The notes under the pieces: model-generated
Told to the model about the DNA's origin: nothing
What the model saw: the letters and a program-made list of their open reading frames with translations, nothing else
The model's database searches: none
Part shown: piece by piece, positions 9,316 to 17,752 of the stretch
Layout of the letters: the number at the start of each line of letters is the position of its first letter
Position numbering within the stretch: the first letter of the stretch is position 1
Assembly: GCA_965214305.1 (NCBI GenBank)
Contig: OZ243949.1
Coordinates: forward strand, 434,001-498,000
Origin: Azophilus sp965214305
Lineage (GTDB): Bacteria; Pseudomonadota; Gammaproteobacteria; Pseudomonadales; Azotimanducaceae
Direction: 5' to 3'
DNA length: 64,000 nt
Position numbers and translations under genes: made by a program

Positions 9316-11028
9316 ATGAGCGAGCAATCCACCTCCAATCAATTGGCGGCGGCCATGGTGTCGGGGCGGGCACCGGGCAGTATGCCATTCCATAAATATC
9401 GGCCGTTCCAACCCGTCGCATTGCCGGAGCGGCAATGGCCCGGCAAGACCATCGAACGGGCGCCGCGTTGGTGCAGCGTCGATTTGCGGGATGGCAACCA
9501 AGCGCTGATCGACCCGATGGATGTCGATGAAAAGTTGCGGATGTATGAACTGCTGCTTGAGGTCGGCTTTGCCGAAATCGAGGTGGGTTTCCCCGCCGCG
9601 TCCCAACCGGATTTCGACTTTATCCGCCGTATCATTGATGAGGGCCGCATTCCGAGCGGGGTGAGTGTGCAGGTGCTTTGCCAAGCGCGCGAGGAACTCA
9701 TTGAGCGCACGGTGGAAGCTTTGGATGGCGCGCCCAACGTGATTTTCCACCTCTACAATTCCACCTCCGAATTGCAGCGCCGCGTGGTCTTCGAGATGGA
9801 CCGCGCCGGTGTCATCGATTTGGCGGTGCGGGGTACGCGCATCGTCAAGCAGGGCTTGAGCCGGCTTGATGCCAACATCGGCCTCGAATATTCGCCGGAG
9901 AGCTTCACGGGCACCGAATTGGATTTCGCGGTGGACATCTGCACGGCGGTGGCCGAGGAGTGGGGCGCAACCGTCGAACAGCCGATCATCATTAATCTGC
10001 CATCGACCGTGGAACTGGCGACACCCAATATCTACGCCGATCAGATCGAATGGTTCGTCACGCATTTCCCGCATCGCGACAAGGCGGTCATCAGCCTGCA
10101 TACACACAATGACCGGGGTACCGGCATCGCCGCCACGGAACTCGCCCTCATGGCCGGTGCCGAGCGCGTTGAGGGCACCTTGTTCGGCAACGGCGAGCGC
10201 ACCGGCAATTGCGACATCGTCACAATGGCAATGAATCTGTTTAGCCAGGGTGTCGATCCCGAATTGGATTTCCGCGACATGCCGCGTATTCGCCGTACCG
10301 TTGAGGCGATCAACAAACTGCCGGTACACGAGCGCCACCCCTACGCCGGTGATTTGGTGTTCACGGCCTTTTCCGGCTCGCATCAGGATGCCATCAAAAA
10401 AGGCATGGCCAGGGTGGACCGCGACCGTTGGGAAGTACCCTATCTGCCCATTGATCCGGAGGATGTGGGTTCCTCCTATAAGGAAACGGTGCGCGTCAAC
10501 AGCCAGTCCGGTAAGGGTGGCGTGGGCTTTCTGCTTGAAGAGTTCTATGGCATCGCTTTGCCCCGGGAGATGTTGGTGGAGTTCAGCGGTGTTGTGCAGC
10601 AGCTAACGGAAAAACTCGACCGGGAAGTCAAGGCCACCGAAATTTTTCAGGCATTACTTGACGAATACGCGATCGCGTCCGGGCCTTATCGCTTGATTGA
10701 CTTCGACCTTTTGACCGGGCGGGAAGCCGACCAGCGGTGCGTTGCCCGAGTGGAGGCCGCCGCGCAGCTGCTTACCATTGACGGCGCGGGAACCGGCCCG
10801 ATCGACGCTTTTGTCAATGGTTTGCAGGAAACGCTCAACGAACCGGTCAGCGTCGTTGCCTATCACGAACACGCCCTGGCCACGGGCAACGACGCCAAGG
10901 CGATCTGCCTGCTCGCCATTGAGGATGCCAACAGCGGGCGCTGCTACGGCGTCGGCGTCAGCCGCAATACGATAACCGCGTCCCTGCGTGCCGTGATTGC
11001 CGCCATGAACCGACGATGGAAGCATTGA
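9316..11028 (+). CDS. leuA: 2-isopropylmalate synthase (long, LeuA type 2)
   Basis: First committed enzyme of leucine synthesis, condensing acetyl-CoA with 2-oxoisovalerate. It has 570 residues, the long form with an N-terminal extension (GSMPFHKYRPF) rather than the 515-residue E. coli type. The catalytic barrel shows SVDLRDGNQAL (R58, D59) and the metal-binding HTHND (H262, H264). The C-terminal 140 residues form the LeuA allosteric domain (for example VSVVAYHEHALATGNDAKA), where leucine feedback binds in the family. The ATG at 9316 is preceded by TAGGGTTAGGCTC. The gene stands alone: leuB, leuC and leuD are not in the window. A family-1 end (GAGGCTCCTAG) starts 9 bp after its stop. Confidence 0.95.
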   Translation: MSEQSTSNQLAAAMVSGRAPGSMPFHKYRPFQPVALPERQWPGKTIERAPRWCSVDLRDGNQALIDPMDVDEKLRMYELLLEVGFAEIEVGFPAASQPDFDFIRRIIDEGRIPSGVSVQVLCQAREELIERTVEALDGAPNVIFHLYNSTSELQRRVVFEMDRAGVIDLAVRGTRIVKQGLSRLDANIGLEYSPESFTGTELDFAVDICTAVAEEWGATVEQPIIINLPSTVELATPNIYADQIEWFVTHFPHRDKAVISLHTHNDRGTGIAATELALMAGAERVEGTLFGNGERTGNCDIVTMAMNLFSQGVDPELDFRDMPRIRRTVEAINKLPVHERHPYAGDLVFTAFSGSHQDAIKKGMARVDRDRWEVPYLPIDPEDVGSSYKETVRVNSQSGKGGVGFLLEEFYGIALPREMLVEFSGVVQQLTEKLDREVKATEIFQALLDEYAIASGPYRLIDFDLLTGREADQRCVARVEAAAQLLTIDGAGTGPIDAFVNGLQETLNEPVSVVAYHEHALATGNDAKAICLLAIEDANSGRCYGVGVSRNTITASLRAVIAAMNRRWKH

Positions 11029-11333
11029 ATTCCCGAGAGGCTCCTAGACCGCCTATTTCGCCAACTTCCCGCTGTTGTCGTGGGTTCACTCAAAGGTTCG
11101 GGATACTTGGGAAAGAGTGGGCCTGCGGCGCGTTCAGCTCGTCCCATCCCCGCTCCCACACAAGCGGGAAAATTGTGCCCAACGCCGCAAGGGAAGCCCC
11201 GCAGGCCCACTCGGTGCATTGGTGTGCTTAAATCTCGCTCCGGAGAGTTAGGGAGATCAGCGGGCCGGGACAGATTGCGTGAGCCCGGGGATGTGCTGGC
11301 AAACAGCACCCGGGAGGGGGAGATCGGCGAGCG
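11029..11333. other. Intergenic region with inverted repeat and family-1 end
   Basis: About 300 bp without a gene. It starts with a solo family-1 end (GAGGCTCCTAG, 11037-11047) joined to the short motif CCGCCTATTTCGCCAACTTCC. A 12-bp inverted repeat, GTGGGCCTGCGG at 11117 and CCGCAGGCCCAC at 11199, encloses a smaller hairpin (CCCGCT/AGCGGG). A phrase resembling CAGGCCCACTCG recurs near 57.87 kb. No promoter or small gene could be supported. Confidence 0.5.
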
Positions 11334-12119
11334 TCACTCCAGCACTATTTCCAGCACAAACTTGCTGCCGAAGTAGCCGAGCAGCAACAGCGCGAACGCC
11401 ACCAGCGTCCAACGCGCCGCCGCGCCGCCCCGCCAGCCGAAAAGGCTGCGGCCAACCAGCAATATGACGTAGACGACCCAGGCGGCGGACGACAGTATCG
11501 TATGGTGCGCCACCCGCTGTGCGAACATGTCGTCGAGCTGGATGAAGCCGCTGGCAATGGCGATAGTCAGCCCGGTGAAACCCACCCAGAGCATGACAAA
11601 CAGCAAGTGCTCCATCGTCTCAAGCGGCGGCAGTATGCGCAACATGAGGATGTGGCTTTTGGTGCGGATGTAGCGCTCCGCCATGCCCACCAGAATCGAT
11701 TGCAGCGCCGCCATCAAAAGAATGCTGAAGGCGGTGATCGAGACGAGCACATGCAGCGCCAATGCATCGCTCACGCCAACGAAGGTGGGTGGGCCGCGCT
11801 GCGGAAAGAGCGACATCAACAAAATCAGGGCACTCAGCGGAAACAGCAGCACGAATAGGCTATGCACGGGCCGGGCGATGCCGGCAACGGCCACCATGAC
11901 GAGCACAAGCAAGGCCGTCAAACTGGCGACACTGACGAGGCCGAGGTGTATCCCTTCCGGTAAGTTCATGGTCCCGTAGGTCGCCAGGCCATGCAAAATC
12001 AGCGCGGGCACAACGATGGAGCGCAAGACACCGGTGGCGACGGGCGTGTTTCGGGAAAGGGCCGATGCTTGTAGCCAGGTGCCGGCCAAATACAAGACAA
12101 CAGCGGCGATACCCGGCAT
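11334..12119 (-). CDS. ypjD: Cytochrome c assembly (CcsA/YpjD-type) inner-membrane protein
   Basis: A 261-residue integral membrane protein with about eight hydrophobic segments, of the CcsA/CcmC-like family that includes E. coli YpjD (CorE). Conserved histidines lie in LPEGIHLGL, VHSLFVLLF, LALHVLVSI and RVAHHTILS, the positions where CcsA-type proteins coordinate haem. In YpjD the function is unclear, with a cation-resistance phenotype reported. I chose the ATG at 12119 (MPGIAAVVLYLAG), which matches family length. The frame also allows a start at 12194, adding 25 polar residues. In relatives ypjD often neighbours ffh, which is not present here. Confidence 0.85.
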   Translation of the reverse strand: MPGIAAVVLYLAGTWLQASALSRNTPVATGVLRSIVVPALILHGLATYGTMNLPEGIHLGLVSVASLTALLVLVMVAVAGIARPVHSLFVLLFPLSALILLMSLFPQRGPPTFVGVSDALALHVLVSITAFSILLMAALQSILVGMAERYIRTKSHILMLRILPPLETMEHLLFVMLWVGFTGLTIAIASGFIQLDDMFAQRVAHHTILSSAAWVVYVILLVGRSLFGWRGGAAARWTLVAFALLLLGYFGSKFVLEIVLE

Positions 12120-12240
12120 GAGTGGGCTGTAGGTCACTGTTCGGCTCGGTTTGGGTGGGCGGAGGAGTGGGTCAAGTGGGCCTTTGCCACGCAATGCGAA
12201 GTATCATAGCACTGTTGAAAAGTGTGCGATTGACGGTAGT

Positions 12241-12318
12241 GTATCAGTTTGAATTTTTCGACCCTGGGGCGCCGCGGTTGGGGGCCGCGCCCAAACCGGA
12301 AGCAATTCAAACTGATAC
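12241..12318. repeat. Family-2 inverted-repeat element (copy A)
   Basis: A 78-bp element with perfect 15-bp terminal inverted repeats, GTATCAGTTTGAATT and AATTCAAACTGATAC, enclosing a GC-rich centre that includes GCGCCGCGGTTGGGGGCCGC. Related copies are at 19393 and 49364. It sits upstream of tRNA-Pro. It resembles a REP or MITE-like element, and no transposase gene was found. Confidence 0.75.
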
Positions 12319-12464
12319 AGCACCCGATTGACGACCGCGGTGGTTCATTCGCGAATGGGTTGGGCTAGAATGCGCTTTCCCGTCTACCGTTGCGGCTCGT
12401 CTGACGGCAACGGGTTGATGGGGGGCGGGCCGCGGCCAACCGCGAGCGGCCGCGGATGGTTGTG

Positions 12465-12541
12465 CGGAGTGTAGCTCAGCTTGGTAGAGCACTACGTTCG
12501 GGACGTAGGGGCCGGAGGTTCAAATCCTCTCACTCCGACCA
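12465..12541 (+). tRNA. proK: tRNA-Pro (anticodon CGG)
   Basis: A 77-nt cloverleaf. The acceptor stem is CGGAGTG/CACTCCG with discriminator A and an encoded CCA. The D arm contains AGCTCAGCTTGGTAGAGC, the anticodon stem is CTACG/CGTAG around loop TTCGGGA (anticodon CGG), and the T arm is CGGAGGTTCAAATCCTCT. The C1-G72 first pair and the overall sequence match bacterial proline tRNAs, close to E. coli proK. A family-1 repeat begins 30 bp downstream and may serve as its terminator. Confidence 0.97.
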
Positions 12542-12570
12542 ATCTCCTTCGGGATCATCCGACGCAGAGG

Positions 12571-12737
12571 CTAGGAGCCTGCGCCTTGGGAATTCGCGGC
12601 TGCAAAGCCGCTCTCATCCGCCCCGTCGGCCGCTCGATTTCGTTGCATATGGCTCGATATTCGCCTCAATCGACCGGCCGACGGGACGGCGATAGCGGCT
12701 TTTCGCTTTCGCGACTTCCCACGGCGCAGGCTCCTAG
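12571..12737. repeat. Family-1 palindromic repeat, best-preserved long copy
   Basis: A 167-bp element with ends CTAGGAGCCTGCGCC and GGCGCAGGCTCCTAG (15-bp perfect inverted repeat). An inner palindrome, CCGCCCCGTCGGCCG against CGGCCGACGGGACGG, surrounds a core with TCGATTTCGTTGCATATGGC. It lies between tRNA-Pro and the convergent ispB, and its right end supplies the ispB stop codon. Confidence 0.85.
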
Positions 12738-13780
12738 AAAAACCGCGCCACAGCGAACCGCGTTACCTCCCCCAAGGCTTGCCGATAGCGGTTTGTGGGC
12801 AATTCCGCCAGGCAATCAAGCGCAAGCCGGCTGTATTGCAGCGCTGTCGCCCGGGTGTAATCCAGGGCGCCGCAGCCCCGTACCGCTTCAGCCACCTGGT
12901 CGAAATCCGCACCCGACCGGCTACGCAGGCTGTCGCGAATCAAATTCGCTTGGCGGGCGCTGCCATTGGCGAGCGTGTGAATCAGCGGCAATGTCAGCTT
13001 GCCCTCCGCCAGATCATTGCCCGCGTTTTTTCCCATGGTTGCGGCATCACCCGCGTAATCGAGCCAGTCGTCAACGAGCTGATAGGCTATGCCGAAATAC
13101 AGCCCGAAGCGGCGATGGCTGTCAATGGCGGCGGCATCCTCGGTCGCCAGCACAGCCCCCGTGTGAGCCGATGCCTGAAAGAGCAGGGCGGTCTTTAGAC
13201 GTATGGCCTCCAGATAACTGGCCTCATCCATATCCAGGTTGCCGATATTGGCAAATTGCAGCACCTCACCCTCGGCGATGCGATTGGTGGCATCCGCCAA
13301 TAGGTTCAAAATGTGCATGTTGTCGAGCGACAACATGAGTTGAAAAGCGCGGGAATAGAGAAAATCCCCCACCAATACCGAAGGTGCGTTGCCCCAACAG
13401 GCATTGGCCGTAAGCCGCCCCCGCCGCAAATTGGAGCTATCCACCACATCGTCGTGCAGTAGGCTTGCGGTGTGCAGAAATTCAATCACCGCGGCAAGTT
13501 TGGTGTGGCATTCCCCGGCGTAGCCGCAGCCGCGCGCACTCAACAACACGAGCAACGGCCGCAGGCGTTTGCCGCCACTTTCCACGATATAGCGGCCAAT
13601 TTCCTCCACGAGCGCCACATCGGAGGAAAGCTGCCCGGGAATGAGTTGATTGATGGCGGCGAAGTCCTCGCCAACCAGGCGATATATGGCGTCAAGCCCC
13701 GCCACGCCGCCGGGGGCCGCACTGATGCTTGGCGTTTGCTCGTAAACTGCGATGGCCGGGTTCACGCGTTGTAATCCCAC
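12734..13780 (-). CDS. ispB: Polyprenyl (octaprenyl-type) diphosphate synthase
   Basis: Trans-prenyltransferase that makes the quinone side chain by adding IPP units to FPP. It has 348 residues. The two Asp-rich motifs that bind Mg-diphosphate are DDVVD (110-114, in LLHDDVVDSSNLRRG) and DDWLD (237-241). The substrate-binding stretch GGKRLRPLL is at 69-77. It is divergent from rplU, as in most gammaproteobacteria. The longest start is GTG at 13780 and no strong ribosome-binding site decides it, so the true start could be up to about 25 codons downstream. The TAG stop lies within the family-1 repeat end (GGCTCCTAG). Confidence 0.94.
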   Translation of the reverse strand: MGLQRVNPAIAVYEQTPSISAAPGGVAGLDAIYRLVGEDFAAINQLIPGQLSSDVALVEEIGRYIVESGGKRLRPLLVLLSARGCGYAGECHTKLAAVIEFLHTASLLHDDVVDSSNLRRGRLTANACWGNAPSVLVGDFLYSRAFQLMLSLDNMHILNLLADATNRIAEGEVLQFANIGNLDMDEASYLEAIRLKTALLFQASAHTGAVLATEDAAAIDSHRRFGLYFGIAYQLVDDWLDYAGDAATMGKNAGNDLAEGKLTLPLIHTLANGSARQANLIRDSLRSRSGADFDQVAEAVRGCGALDYTRATALQYSRLALDCLAELPTNRYRQALGEVTRFAVARFF

Positions 13781-13933
13781 AACTTCGATTCTAAAATACG
13801 CCGCCCTTCAAGGTCGCCCGGGCTTCCGGTGCAATGCTACGCGCCCGCTGCGGTTGAGGGCGACCAAGCACCGGGTGGGCATTGTAATTCAGCGCAATGG
13901 ATATTGCAGGCCGATTGTTTCAGGAGCGAATGG

Positions 13934-14248
13934 ATGTTTGCGGTTTTTTCGAGTGGCGGCAAGCAACACCGGGTACACGAAGGCGATGTGCTCAAACTTG
14001 AGCGGCTCAATGCCGAACCCGGCGAGGCAGTGGAATTCGACAAGGTGCTCATGATCGCCGATGGCAACGACGTCAACCTCGGGCAACCCTATGTGGACGG
14101 TGGCCGCATCAGGGCCGAGGTGCTCGGCCACGAGCGCGCCAAGAAAATTCGGGTAATCAAGTTCAAGCGTCGCAAAAACTACATGCGCCGCCAAGGGCAC
14201 CGGCAGTGGTACACCGAGGTACGCATTACCGGTATTCAAGCCGCCTGA
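13934..14248 (+). CDS. rplU: 50S ribosomal protein L21
   Basis: A 104-residue L21, a 23S-rRNA-binding protein of the large subunit. It starts MFAVFSSGGKQHRV, the conserved L21 N-terminus, and contains KIRVIKFKRRKNYMRRQGHRQ, the basic rRNA-binding stretch. The ATG at 13934 has CAGGAG 7 bp upstream. The frame is open further upstream, but those residues do not look like L21. It is first in the conserved rplU-rpmA-obgE-proB order, with a promoter expected in the 150 bp separating it from ispB. Confidence 0.98.
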   Translation: MFAVFSSGGKQHRVHEGDVLKLERLNAEPGEAVEFDKVLMIADGNDVNLGQPYVDGGRIRAEVLGHERAKKIRVIKFKRRKNYMRRQGHRQWYTEVRITGIQAA

Positions 14249-14340
14249 TGCCGTTGGCATTGGCGGAAGCGCAAACGCCGAATTACACGCCGACAAATCG
14301 GCTTGCATAGCCGGTGACCTCGGATCAGGAGACGATAGAC

Positions 14341-14595
14341 ATGGCACACAAGAAGGCAGGCGGCAGCACCCGCAATGGCCGCGATTCGCAATCGAAACGG
14401 CTTGGTGTGAAACGATACGGTGGCCAATTCGTGCGTGCCGGCAATATCTTGGTTCGGCAGCGGGGTACCCGCTTTCACGCGGGCGAGAACGTGGGCTGTG
14501 GCCGCGACCACACGCTCTTCGCTACCCAAGACGGCCATGTCAAGTTTCTTGAAAAGGGCAAGCAAAAGCGCAAGTATGTGGCCGTGGTGCCCTAG
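14341..14595 (+). CDS. rpmA: 50S ribosomal protein L27
   Basis: An 84-residue L27, whose N-terminal tail reaches the peptidyl transferase centre. The start MAHKKAGGSTRNGRDS is the classic bacterial L27 N-terminus without the cleaved extension seen in Firmicutes. GVKRYGGQFVRAGNILVRQRGT follows in the conserved core. The ATG at 14341 has AGGAG about 10 bp upstream. It lies 92 bp after rplU and is part of the same operon. Confidence 0.98.
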   Translation: MAHKKAGGSTRNGRDSQSKRLGVKRYGGQFVRAGNILVRQRGTRFHAGENVGCGRDHTLFATQDGHVKFLEKGKQKRKYVAVVP

Positions 14596-14658
14596 CGCTA
14601 TAGGGAACCGCTGAACAGGCCGCTGGTGCGGCCCCACCTTGCCTGAAATATTCGGGCA

Positions 14659-15780
14659 ATGCCCATGCAATTTATCGATGAAGCCAGTGTCCATGTTCAG
14701 GCTGGCAAGGGTGGTGACGGGGCGCTGAGCTTCCGGCGCGAGAAATTCATCGCCCGAGGTGGGCCGGATGGCGGCGATGGCGGCGACGGCGGCGATGTGG
14801 TCTTGGTCGCGGACGCCGCCCTCAACACGCTCGTCGATTTCCGCTATCAACCCCGCTACCGTGCGGGCAATGGGCAGCCGGGCGGCGGACGCAACAAAAC
14901 CGGTGCCCGGGGGGAAGATCGTGAAATCAAGGTACCGCTGGGCACGTCCGTTATCGATGCGGATACCCGCGAGTTCCTTGGCGATCTCATCGAGCCGGGC
15001 GGGCGCTTGTTGGTCGCTGGTGGTGGACGCCGCGGCCTGGGCAATAGCCGCTTCAAGTCGAGCACCAACCGAGCCCCCCGCCGTACCACGCCCGGGGCCG
15101 TCGGCGACGAACGCGAGTTGTCGCTGCAACTCAAACTGCTGGCGGATGTGGGTTTGGTCGGCATGCCCAACGCTGGCAAGTCCAGCCTCATCGCCGCCGT
15201 CTCCGCCGCCCGACCAAAGATCGCGGACTATCCATTCACCACCCTGATTCCCAATCTTGGCGTGGTGCGGGTGGATAATGAAGCGAGCTTCGTTATGGCC
15301 GACGTTCCGGGCCTCATCGCCGGCGCGGCGCGGGGTGCCGGGCTCGGCATCCAATTCTTGCGGCACCTCGCCCGCACACGTTTGCTGTTGCACTTGATCG
15401 ATTGCTGCCCCGCGGACGGCACCGACCCGGTGTGCAACGCGGCCACCATAGAAACGGAACTGGCCGCGTATAGCGGGGCCTTGGCGGAACGTCCCATCTG
15501 GCTGGTGCCGACCAAGAGTGATCTGCTTGATGGTGCCGCGCTTCGTGCATTGGTCGAACGCCTGGGCTCGGCCTTTCCAAACCGTGAGATCCTACCCGTC
15601 TCGGCCATGCACCGCCGGGCATTACGAGAACTCAAAAACCGTGTGATGGCGAGCCTTGTCGAGTGGCAAGATCGTTGCGCGGCAGATGATCGTGTTCGCG
15701 CGCGGGAACTGGCGCGCACCGAACGCATCCACGAGGATGTGTTGTCGAGTGCGCTAGCCGCCAAGAGCGGGGGAGAATGA
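14659..15780 (+). CDS. obgE: GTPase Obg/CgtA
   Basis: Essential ribosome-associated GTPase involved in 50S assembly and the stringent response. It has 373 residues. The N-terminal Obg domain (about 1-160) is glycine-rich (GGDGGDGGD near residues 37-45, GNGQPGGGRNKTG). The G domain has the P-loop GMPNAGKSS (168-176), switch II DVPGLIAGA and the specificity motif PTKSDL (NKxD replaced by TKSD, as in many Obg proteins). Start is ATG 14659 or, two codons later, ATG 14665. Its TGA overlaps the ATG of proB (ATGA at 15777), giving translational coupling. Confidence 0.97.
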   Translation: MPMQFIDEASVHVQAGKGGDGALSFRREKFIARGGPDGGDGGDGGDVVLVADAALNTLVDFRYQPRYRAGNGQPGGGRNKTGARGEDREIKVPLGTSVIDADTREFLGDLIEPGGRLLVAGGGRRGLGNSRFKSSTNRAPRRTTPGAVGDERELSLQLKLLADVGLVGMPNAGKSSLIAAVSAARPKIADYPFTTLIPNLGVVRVDNEASFVMADVPGLIAGAARGAGLGIQFLRHLARTRLLLHLIDCCPADGTDPVCNAATIETELAAYSGALAERPIWLVPTKSDLLDGAALRALVERLGSAFPNREILPVSAMHRRALRELKNRVMASLVEWQDRCAADDRVRARELARTERIHEDVLSSALAAKSGGE

Positions 15781-16916
15781 CATTGACCGAGCAACAAGCC
15801 CGTCGCCAAGTCGCGAACGCGAAGCGCATCGTGGTTAAGGTCGGCAGTTCGTTGTTGACGGACTTGGCCGAGGGGTTATCACGCACCAATATCGAGCATT
15901 GGTGCGAGCAACTGGCCGAATTGTCAGCACGGGGCAGGCAATTGCTGTTGGTCTCTTCCGGCGCGGTTGCCGAAGGCATGGCCCGCCTCGGCTGGTCCGC
16001 ACGCCCAACAGACCTGCCGCGCTTGCAGGCCGCCGCCGCGGTGGGCCAGATGGGTTTGGTGCAAGCCTACGAAACCGCCTTTGCCCGGCACGGCCGACGC
16101 ACGGCCATGGTTTTGCTCACCCACGAAGATTTGGCGAACCGGCGCCGTTACTTGAATGCCCGATCCACCATCACGCATCTATTGAAGATGGGCGTGATCC
16201 CCGTGGTTAATGAAAACGACACGGTGGTTACCGACGAAATCCGCTTTGGCGACAACGATACCCTGGCGGCACTGGTCACCAATTTGGTGGCGGCAGACCT
16301 GTTGGTGGTATTAACCGATGTGGATGGATTGCATGAAGACAACCCTCGAACCCACCCGGAAACGCAACCGTTGCGCTACGCCGAAGCCGGGGATGAGAGT
16401 CTTGATGCCCTCGCCGGGGAGGGCGGTGCCTTGGGGCGGGGCGGCATGATTACCAAAATACGCGGTGCGCGCACCGCGGCCCGGTCCGGTGCCCACACCA
16501 TCATTGCCGATGGCCGTGCGCGGGCGGTGCTCAACCGCATTGCCAACGGCGAGCCGGTGGGAACCCTGCTTGCCGCAACCGTGCCGCCATTGGTGGCGCG
16601 CAAGCGCTGGATTGCCGGCCAGTTAAAACCCAAGGGGGAAGTTGTTGTCGATGCCGGCGCGACGGCGGCCATGCGCCAACGCGGTGTCAGTCTATTGCCC
16701 GTGGGCGTTGTCGCCGTGCGCGGCGACTTTGTGCGTGGCGATGTGGTCCGTTGCGTTACGGAAGCAGACGAACCGGTGGCCCAGGGGCTGGTCAACTATT
16801 CGAGTACGGAAGTGGTGCGCTTGGCCGGAGCTTCCAGCGATGCAATATTGGAAATATTGGGCTACGTCGAGGAACCGGAGTTGCTCCACCGGGATAACCT
16901 CGTCATCGTGGAATAG
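15777..16916 (+). CDS. proB: Glutamate 5-kinase with C-terminal PUA domain
   Basis: First step of proline synthesis, phosphorylating glutamate to glutamyl-5-phosphate. It has 379 residues. The amino-acid-kinase domain (about 12-265) begins IVVKVGSSLLTD and contains PVVNENDTV and the substrate loop FGDNDTLAALV. A C-terminal PUA domain (about 285-365) is present (GEVVVDAGATAAMRQRGVSLLPVGV), as in the E. coli enzyme, whose proline feedback site lies in the kinase domain. The ATGA overlap with obgE indicates coupled translation. It is followed by a half family-1 element and the convergent rpsT. proA is not in the window. Confidence 0.96.
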   Translation: MTLTEQQARRQVANAKRIVVKVGSSLLTDLAEGLSRTNIEHWCEQLAELSARGRQLLLVSSGAVAEGMARLGWSARPTDLPRLQAAAAVGQMGLVQAYETAFARHGRRTAMVLLTHEDLANRRRYLNARSTITHLLKMGVIPVVNENDTVVTDEIRFGDNDTLAALVTNLVAADLLVVLTDVDGLHEDNPRTHPETQPLRYAEAGDESLDALAGEGGALGRGGMITKIRGARTAARSGAHTIIADGRARAVLNRIANGEPVGTLLAATVPPLVARKRWIAGQLKPKGEVVVDAGATAAMRQRGVSLLPVGVVAVRGDFVRGDVVRCVTEADEPVAQGLVNYSSTEVVRLAGASSDAILEILGYVEEPELLHRDNLVIVE

Positions 16917-16937
16917 CGCGAGCACAGGGGACGGATG

Positions 16938-16983
16938 AGAGCGGATTTTCGCTTTCGCGACTTCCTACGGCGCAGACTCCTAG
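16938..16983. repeat. Family-1 repeat, right-half copy
   Basis: GAGAGCGGATTTTCGCTTTCG, then CGACTTCCTACGGCGCAGACTCCTAG: the right half of the family-1 element without its left end. It lies between convergent proB and rpsT. Its terminal CTAG supplies the rpsT stop codon (16980-16982 on the minus strand). Confidence 0.75.
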
Positions 16984-17240
16984 AGAGCAGCAATGGCGGC
17001 GGCCAGGCGGGATTTATGCCGCGCCGCCTTGTTTTTGTGCAGTATGCCCTTGAGTGCCATACGGTCGATGATGGGGATGGCCGTATCCAAAGCGGCCCGG
17101 GCGGCTTCGGCATCCTTCTCGTTGATGGCCGCTTGCACCCTTTTCATATAGGTGCGCACCATGGAGCGTCGGCTGGCGTTGTACTGCCGTCGCTTTTCCG
17201 CTTGGCGAGCACGTTTACGGGCCTGTGCGCTGTTGGCCAA
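16980..17240 (-). CDS. rpsT: 30S ribosomal protein S20
   Basis: An 86-residue helical 16S-rRNA-binding protein of the small subunit. It starts MANSAQARKRARQAEKRRQYNASRRS and has the conserved core SMVRTYMKRVQAAI and HKNKAARHKSRLA. Opposite orientation to murJ is the standard gammaproteobacterial arrangement. Here a remnant ORF separates the two promoters. The stop codon lies in the repeat at 16938-16983. Confidence 0.97.
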   Translation of the reverse strand: MANSAQARKRARQAEKRRQYNASRRSMVRTYMKRVQAAINEKDAEAARAALDTAIPIIDRMALKGILHKNKAARHKSRLAAAIAAL

Positions 17241-17295
17241 TGTGGGCTTACCGGGATTTAAAGGCGCGCCAATATGCCGTTGCGGACCATGGATG

Positions 17296-17694
17296 TCAAC
17301 TGAGAGCCCGCCAACCTTTGCTATAGCGATTGATGATGTTCTCTCCCTCTTTTGTGTTCGGCCTGCTTCCGGAGTAGTCAGGTAGCAATCTACGCATGTC
17401 GTTGTCTTTGTGTTGCTGACCTCGTTTTCCGGGGGTGTTCAGCCACACAGGGTGGGTATCCCGCAGGCAAGCCGCCACCACGCTTGATGGCAAGATATGG
17501 GATACGGTTTGATCGGATGGTCGCTTACCGATATCGACAAAGACATAAAACAAATCGTCCGCTTCCATTTCCGCCGACCAAGCCGGCTTCGGCTTCATCC
17601 CATGTTCCTCCGTCCAGATGTTCCCAGGGCATTTCGCAGCCCCGCCGCTATACTGACCCGCTTTTCCCTTAGGCGAGCAGTCAAGGAGGATCGA
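17296..17694 (-). pseudogene. 5'-truncated remnant of a conserved small protein (TPGKRGQ family)
   Basis: The frame is open from 17694 down to TGA at 17296, but no ATG, GTG or TTG exists before the ATG at 17598. It encodes a stretch that looks conserved: LFYVFVDIG, then HILPSSVVAACLRDTHPVWL, then NTPGKRGQQHKDNDMRRL. From memory this resembles small uncharacterised bacterial proteins of about 150-170 residues with '(F)Y.V.S..VA......H..WL.TPGK.GQ.H.DN.MR'. The N-terminal part is missing, so I call it a remnant. Alternatively, the 100 residues from 17598 could still be expressed. It fills the rpsT-murJ intergenic space and ends under the murJ ribosome-binding site. Function is unknown. Confidence 0.4.
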
Positions 17695-17696
17695 TT

Positions 17697-17717
17697 ATGG
17701 GCACTGGCCCAATTTGA
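17697..17717 (+). other. Six-codon leader ORF (MGTGPI) before murJ
   Basis: ATG at 17697 sits 7 bp after AAGGAGG, the strongest ribosome-binding site in this region, yet the frame ends after six codons at TGA (17715-17717). The stop overlaps TTG at 17714, which opens the murJ frame. It could be a translational-coupling leader. Alternatively one base is missing here and 17697 is the real murJ start. The sequence alone cannot decide. Confidence 0.45.
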
Positions 17718-17752
17718 AAACGCTTTTTACCAAAAGCCCGAAGCGGGTGCGG

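Noticed and set aside
9250..10383. 377-codon open frame on the minus strand opposite leuA
   Set aside because: It is antisense to an intact leuA, its translation has no recognisable domain, and long antisense frames are common in GC-rich coding DNA.
12481..13338. 285-codon plus-strand frame running through tRNA-Pro, the repeat and ispB
   Set aside because: It overlaps a tRNA, a repeat and the antisense of ispB, so it cannot be a real gene.
14236..15393. 385-codon minus-strand frame across rpmA and obgE
   Set aside because: It covers two intact conserved genes on the other strand, and the translation has the His/Gln-rich look of a frame shadow.
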